64,000 nt of DNA from Micromonospora purpureochromogenes (lineage in GTDB: Bacteria; Actinomycetota; Actinomycetes; Mycobacteriales; Micromonosporaceae). Every line of letters begins with the position of its first letter. The stretch's first letter is position 1. The DNA is taken from NCBI RefSeq assembly GCF_900091515.1, contig NZ_LT607410.1, positions 3,844,001 to 3,908,000 on the forward strand. The letters are read 5' to 3'. Positions 60,415 through 64,000 of the stretch are shown here, in pieces. A program made the position numbers and the translations under genes. The notes under the pieces are model-generated. The model was not told the DNA's origin, made no database searches, and saw nothing but the letters and a program-made list of their open reading frames with translations.

Positions 60415-61938
60415 GTGGCCGTTCCCGTCACCGACCGCCCGGACTCGGCAGCTCCCGCCGGGCCGCCGCCACCCGGACCCCGCACGAACGGGCCGTGGCT
60501 GGCCGCCGGCGCGGTCACCGTCGTGCTGCTGGCGCTCGCCCACCGGTACGGCTACCACCGCGACGAGCTGTACTTCCTGCTCTGCGGCCGGCACCTGGAC
60601 TGGGGCTACGTCGACCAGGGGCCGCTCGTCCCGGCCCTGGCCCGGGCGATGGACACCCTCGCCCCGGGCAACCTCGTCGTGCTGCGCACCCCGTCGGCGC
60701 TGATCGCCGGGGCCGCGGTGCTGCTGGTGGCGGCGCTGGCCCGCCAGTTCGGCGCCGGACGCGGCGGGCAGCTCCTCGCCGCGGGCACCGCCGCGGTGGC
60801 CGGGGTCGTCCTCGCCGCCGGGCACCTGCTCAGCACCACCACCGTGGACCTGCTGGTCTGGCTGGCCGCGGCGTACTGCGCGGTCCGGGTGCTGCGCGGC
60901 GACCCGCGCTGGGCGCTCGGCCTCGGCGCGGTACTCGGCGCCGGGATGCTCAACAAGCTGCTGCCCGCGCTGCTGGGCGTGGGCCTGCTCGCCGGGGTGG
61001 CGATCGCCGGGCCGCGCCGGCTGCTGCGCGACCGGTGGGTGCTCGCCGGCGTGGCGCTGGCCGCGTTGCTCGCCGCGCCGAACCTCGCCTGGCAGGCCGC
61101 GCACGACTTCCCGCAGCTCGCGGTCGCCTCGTCGATCGCCGACGGGGACAGCTCCTACAGCGGCCGCCTCGACGCCGTCGTGCTGCAACTGCTCATCATC
61201 AGCCCGATGGCGGTGCCGATCTGGGTCGCCGGACTGTTCGCCCTGCTGCGCCACCCTCGGTGGCGGGCCTACCGGGCGTTGGGTTGGGCCTGGCTGGTGG
61301 TGTTCGGCATCGTGCTGGTGGCCGGCGGCAAGGGCTACTACGACGCGCCCCTGCTGCTGGTGCTCACCGCCGCCGGCGCGGTCGTCACCGCCGACTGGGC
61401 GCGTACCGTGCCGCGTCGGGTCCTGCTGGCCGCCGCCGCTGTCGTCGCGGTCACCGGGAGCGCGGTGCTGCTGCTGCCCACGCTGCCCGCCGACCGGCTG
61501 CCCGGCTTCGTCGTCGAGGTCAACTACGACGCCGGGGAGACCATCGGCTGGCCGGCGTTCGCCGACTCGCTCGCCGCCGTGCACCGTGGGCTGCCGCCCG
61601 AGCAGCGGCAGCGCGCGGTGATCCTGACCGGCAACTACGGCGAGGCCGGCGCCGTCGCCCGCTACGGCCCCGCACGCGACCTGCCCCGCGCCTACTCCGG
61701 GCACAACAGCATGGCCGAATTCGGCCGGCCGCCCGCCGACGCCGACGTGGTGATCGCGGTCGGCTGGGACCGCCCCGACCAGCTGCGCGGCTGGTTCCGG
61801 CAGGTCACCCTCGCCGGTCGGGTCGACCAGCGTGTCGACGTGGAGAACGACGAGAACGGCGGCCCGATCTGGCTCTGTCAGGGCCTGCGGCGCCCGTGGG
61901 ACCAGATCTGGGACCAGGAGGTACGCCACGCCGGCTGA
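60415..61938 (+). CDS. PMT_2/ArnT-type membrane glycosyltransferase
   Basis: A 507-residue membrane protein with about 10-12 helices. The first extracytoplasmic loop carries YGYHRDELYFLLCGRHLDWG, with the acidic residues required in GT-C enzymes, and YVDQGPLVPALAR. The late GNYGEAGAV and YSGHNSM segments are typical of the actinobacterial members, which use a polyprenyl-linked sugar donor. The GTG at 60415 was chosen; GTG 60364 is possible. It may modify a lipid or wall component; no nearby sugar gene tells which. Confidence 0.85.
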   Translation: MAVPVTDRPDSAAPAGPPPPGPRTNGPWLAAGAVTVVLLALAHRYGYHRDELYFLLCGRHLDWGYVDQGPLVPALARAMDTLAPGNLVVLRTPSALIAGAAVLLVAALARQFGAGRGGQLLAAGTAAVAGVVLAAGHLLSTTTVDLLVWLAAAYCAVRVLRGDPRWALGLGAVLGAGMLNKLLPALLGVGLLAGVAIAGPRRLLRDRWVLAGVALAALLAAPNLAWQAAHDFPQLAVASSIADGDSSYSGRLDAVVLQLLIISPMAVPIWVAGLFALLRHPRWRAYRALGWAWLVVFGIVLVAGGKGYYDAPLLLVLTAAGAVVTADWARTVPRRVLLAAAAVVAVTGSAVLLLPTLPADRLPGFVVEVNYDAGETIGWPAFADSLAAVHRGLPPEQRQRAVILTGNYGEAGAVARYGPARDLPRAYSGHNSMAEFGRPPADADVVIAVGWDRPDQLRGWFRQVTLAGRVDQRVDVENDENGGPIWLCQGLRRPWDQIWDQEVRHAG

Positions 61939-61946
61939 GCGGAGCG

Positions 61947-62684
61947 TCAGACCGCCGTCGCCACCACCACGAACTCGCCGTCGTCCCCCGCACCCACCGG
62001 TTCTCCCTGCCAGCCACCGTGAATGCGCTGCACCCTGAATCCCGCCTGGGCGAGCGAGTCCCGCAACTCCCCCTCGGTACGGAACCGCAGCACCGCGTCG
62101 CCGCGCAGCTCGCCGTCGGCGAAGCCGAAGTGCCGGGTGAATCGCACGACGCCGTCCCGGGCGTCGGTCACCTCGGTCCAGGTGACCACGACGGAACCGT
62201 CCGGCAGGTGGACGGACCGCCGCGAGTCGACCGGGTTCCACCGCTCCCAGCGCCGGTCTGCCGGATCCCGGGAGTCGAAGAGCAGCCGACCACCCGTACG
62301 CAGCGCCCGACGCAGCGCGGCGAGGACCTGCCGCCACTCGTCGTCGTCCACCACGAACTGCGCCACGTGGCTGGTCATCAACGCCGCGTCGTACGCCCCA
62401 CCGGGCAGCACCTCCGCGCCACCCTCGAGCCAGGTGACCCGGTCCGCGCCGGGCTTGGCGCGGGCCGCGTCCAGTGAGGCGCGGGCCGGGTCGACGCCGG
62501 TGACGGTGTGCCCGGCGGCGGCCAGGGCGAGCGCCAGCCGGCCGGTACCGCAGCCGAAGTCCAGCACCCGGGCGGCCGGCTCGGCGCCGACCTCGGTGCG
62601 GAAGAAGTCGTCGTCGGGGCCCCACGGGCACTCGACGTCGTAGACCGCGACGAGGCGGGGATCGGTGAACTCCGCGTTGCGCAC
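61947..62684 (-). CDS. Class I SAM-dependent methyltransferase
   Basis: A 245-residue enzyme with motif I VLDFGCGTGRLALALAAAGH, the acidic ribose residue in GVDPAR, then the late RTGGRLLFDSRDP. The substrate is unknown. The start is GTG at 62684. It converges with the glycosyltransferase gene (9 bases apart) and is 8 bases behind the hypothetical gene at 62693 on the same strand, so the two may be one transcription unit. Confidence 0.9.
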   Translation of the reverse strand: MRNAEFTDPRLVAVYDVECPWGPDDDFFRTEVGAEPAARVLDFGCGTGRLALALAAAGHTVTGVDPARASLDAARAKPGADRVTWLEGGAEVLPGGAYDAALMTSHVAQFVVDDDEWRQVLAALRRALRTGGRLLFDSRDPADRRWERWNPVDSRRSVHLPDGSVVVTWTEVTDARDGVVRFTRHFGFADGELRGDAVLRFRTEGELRDSLAQAGFRVQRIHGGWQGEPVGAGDDGEFVVVATAV

Positions 62685-62692
62685 CGCCGCAC

Positions 62693-63274
62693 CTATCCCA
62701 CCGGGCCGGAGGGAGCAAACCGGAAGTGGATCCCGTTGGGAGCGGCGGCATGCGCCAGCCCGGTGATGTCGCTGAATTCACTGAGCCGAGCGAGGGCCGC
62801 GTCGGCGGTCACCGTGTCGCTCAGCGACACGGTGATGCCGGCAAAGTGCAGCCAGGCGTCTGCGGCGACCGATTCGACTCCCAGGCTGTCCAGGTCACCG
62901 GACACGTTCGCCCGGACCCGGATGGCCAGGTCGCGCTGCTCCAGTATCTGCACGTGGATCGCGTCATAGCGGTGGTGCGCGAAGTAGTAGACGCTGGCCT
63001 CGCCCGGCTCGGCGAATCGTGAGCTGCTGGCCCTCCGGCCTGCCATGCTGCGCCACCCGTCCGCCTGGATCGGCAGCCACTCGAGGTCCAGGGTGAGTGG
63101 ACTGCTCCCGTGATCGCGCGACACCGGCTGGAAGGGGAAGTGAAAGCTCCAGGTCAGCTGCGGTGCCAGTCCCAGCGTCGGGTTCTCGAACAACAGCCCC
63201 CGCCACTCACCGCCCTCGGCCGGAACGAAATCGCTGCGGTCCAGGGCGTCCTCGTCACCGACCTCGTCGATCAT
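62693..63274 (-). CDS. Hypothetical protein
   Basis: A 193-residue soluble protein of mixed alpha/beta type with many aromatic residues (WRGLLFENPTLGLAPQLTWS, then FHFPFQPVS and EASVYYFAHHRYDAIHV). I do not recognise the family. The start is chosen at ATG 63274, since the frame upstream to 63682 is without coding character. It stands directly in front of the methyltransferase gene. Its codon use is less GC-biased than neighbours, as is that of the gene on the right. Confidence 0.6.
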   Translation of the reverse strand: MIDEVGDEDALDRSDFVPAEGGEWRGLLFENPTLGLAPQLTWSFHFPFQPVSRDHGSSPLTLDLEWLPIQADGWRSMAGRRASSSRFAEPGEASVYYFAHHRYDAIHVQILEQRDLAIRVRANVSGDLDSLGVESVAADAWLHFAGITVSLSDTVTADAALARLSEFSDITGLAHAAAPNGIHFRFAPSGPVG

Positions 63275-63473
63275 CGGTGCAGTCTGCCACCGCAGGGAAG
63301 CAAGCATTGGCCCGGCTCGTGGCGTACCTGGAACATGTCCTGTCTGGTTCGGTCTGACATGCCCGCTCAATGAGGACACCGCGTCATCCGAGGGCGCGCG
63401 GCCCGTGCCGCGCGCTTGCGTCGGCTGTGAAACTCGCTGTCCGGCTGTCGGAGCACGGTGATAGACAGCCGGA

Positions 63474-63995
63474 GTGGAAAAGACTCTGGAGTTCCCCGAG
63501 CTGCTGCGGCTGATCGACGAACGGTCGACCGCCTTCCGCGCCGCGGTCACCTCCGCGCCCAGCCTCGACGTGCAGGTGCCGACCTGCCCCGAGTGGACGC
63601 TGTTCGATCTGGTGCAGCACCTGGGCGAGGGGCGCCGCTCCTGGGCCGCCACCATCGCCGCAGGGCCAACCGCGTCGGCCAAGTCCGCATCGGAGGGCCC
63701 GGCTGCGCCTCGGGAGCGCGAGGCCCTGCTGGCCTGGTCGGCCGCGTCGACGCAGCAGCTACTGGACGCACTGCGGGAGGCCGGCCCGGATCACGGTTGC
63801 TGGACGTGGTGGGGTACGTCGCAGTCGCCGCAGACCTGCGGTGCCGTCGCCCGACACCAGCTCCAGGAGATCGCGGTGCACACCTACGACGCTCAGGTCA
63901 CTCTGGGCGCCCCGCAGCCGCTGCCGGACGAGGTGGCACTCGACGGTGTCGAGGAGTTCCTGTTCGGGGTTGAGGAAGAGCGGTACAGCGGTTAG
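63474..63995 (+). CDS. Maleylpyruvate-isomerase-family (mycothiol-dependent) protein, possibly truncated
   Basis: A 173-residue protein of the DinB-like mycothiol-dependent family (MDMPI N-domain). The start LLRLIDERSTAFRAAVTSAP is followed by VPTCPEWTLFDLVQHLGEGR, with the metal histidine in the QHLGEGR segment, and by ARHQLQEIAVHTYDAQVTLG with two more histidines. The usual C-terminal domain (about 60-80 residues) is missing, because a TAG stops the frame 6 bases before the window edge. This is either a genuine short form, a nonsense mutation or a frameshift. GTG at 63474 has only a poor site. Confidence 0.75.
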   Translation: MEKTLEFPELLRLIDERSTAFRAAVTSAPSLDVQVPTCPEWTLFDLVQHLGEGRRSWAATIAAGPTASAKSASEGPAAPREREALLAWSAASTQQLLDALREAGPDHGCWTWWGTSQSPQTCGAVARHQLQEIAVHTYDAQVTLGAPQPLPDEVALDGVEEFLFGVEEERYSG

Positions 63996-64000
63996 CGCTG

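Overview
This is a 64-kb piece of a very GC-rich actinomycete chromosome. GTG starts are frequent, genes often overlap by 4 bases (ATGA/GTGA), and third codon positions are almost always G or C. The gene content (mycothiol-dependent-enzyme family, DUF5999, Methyltransf_19, bacterial NO synthase, HspR-type operator, actinobacterial garA/ftsR block) suggests Micromonosporaceae, probably a Micromonospora-like genus. The family is an inference from style and synteny; no rRNA or tRNA gene is visible to prove it.

Region 1 (1-9 kb) is core. After a partial SAM methyltransferase, a SpoIIE-type phosphatase and a MarR regulator comes a tightly packed block: CDP-alcohol phosphatidyltransferase, DUF881, Sbp, DUF881, gcvH, FHA protein (GarA type), MerR (FtsR type), DUF151 nuclease-like protein and a second MerR. 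The order matches Rv1822-Rv1830 of Mycobacterium tuberculosis as I remember it. gcvP, next in that order, is displaced to 16.4-19.3 kb and carries its own glycine riboswitch.

Region 2 (9-16 kb) sits between those core genes. It holds a translationally coupled three-gene unit (NO synthase oxygenase, globin-reductase, DivIVA-like coiled coil), then a WYL regulator divergent from DinB and VOC genes, an NAD(P)-binding protein and a sirtuin.

Region 3 (19-31 kb) has DUF5999, pabB, a drug-type ABC exporter divergent from its TetR regulator with a 25-bp operator palindrome between them, peptide deformylase, a secreted VWA/HYR protein, GNAT, TSUP permease, an EEP phosphatase, folD and an unusual SRPBCC-TM-CBM2-like fusion.

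Region 4 (31-36 kb) is the most disturbed stretch. A XerC/D-like tyrosine recombinase is followed by about 1.75 kb without an intact gene. That stretch contains a strong 28-bp dif-like site, a second weaker dif-like site over the recombinase start codon, a near-perfect inverted repeat, three tandem repeats resembling an insertion-sequence end, and a frameshifted gene. A TetR/membrane protein pair, a small lipoprotein and a hypothetical gene follow.

Region 5 (36-64 kb) is a mosaic of metabolic and regulatory genes: AraC/GlxA, saccharopine-dehydrogenase-like enzyme, SDR, patatin, peroxiredoxin, Eis-like acetyltransferase, cydAB with paired ACTAC/GTAGT operators, acyltransferase, ATP-grasp, GDPD, MFS, thymidine kinase, a leader-peptide/hairpin unit before a DUF6194 gene, a second tyrosine recombinase, small heat-shock protein with a HAIR operator, several MarR regulators with visible operators, and a possibly truncated maleylpyruvate-isomerase-family gene at the right edge.

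The best candidates for something not yet described are the recombinase/dif-like locus at 31-32.5 kb and the NOS/globin-reductase/coiled-coil operon at 9.2-12.4 kb.
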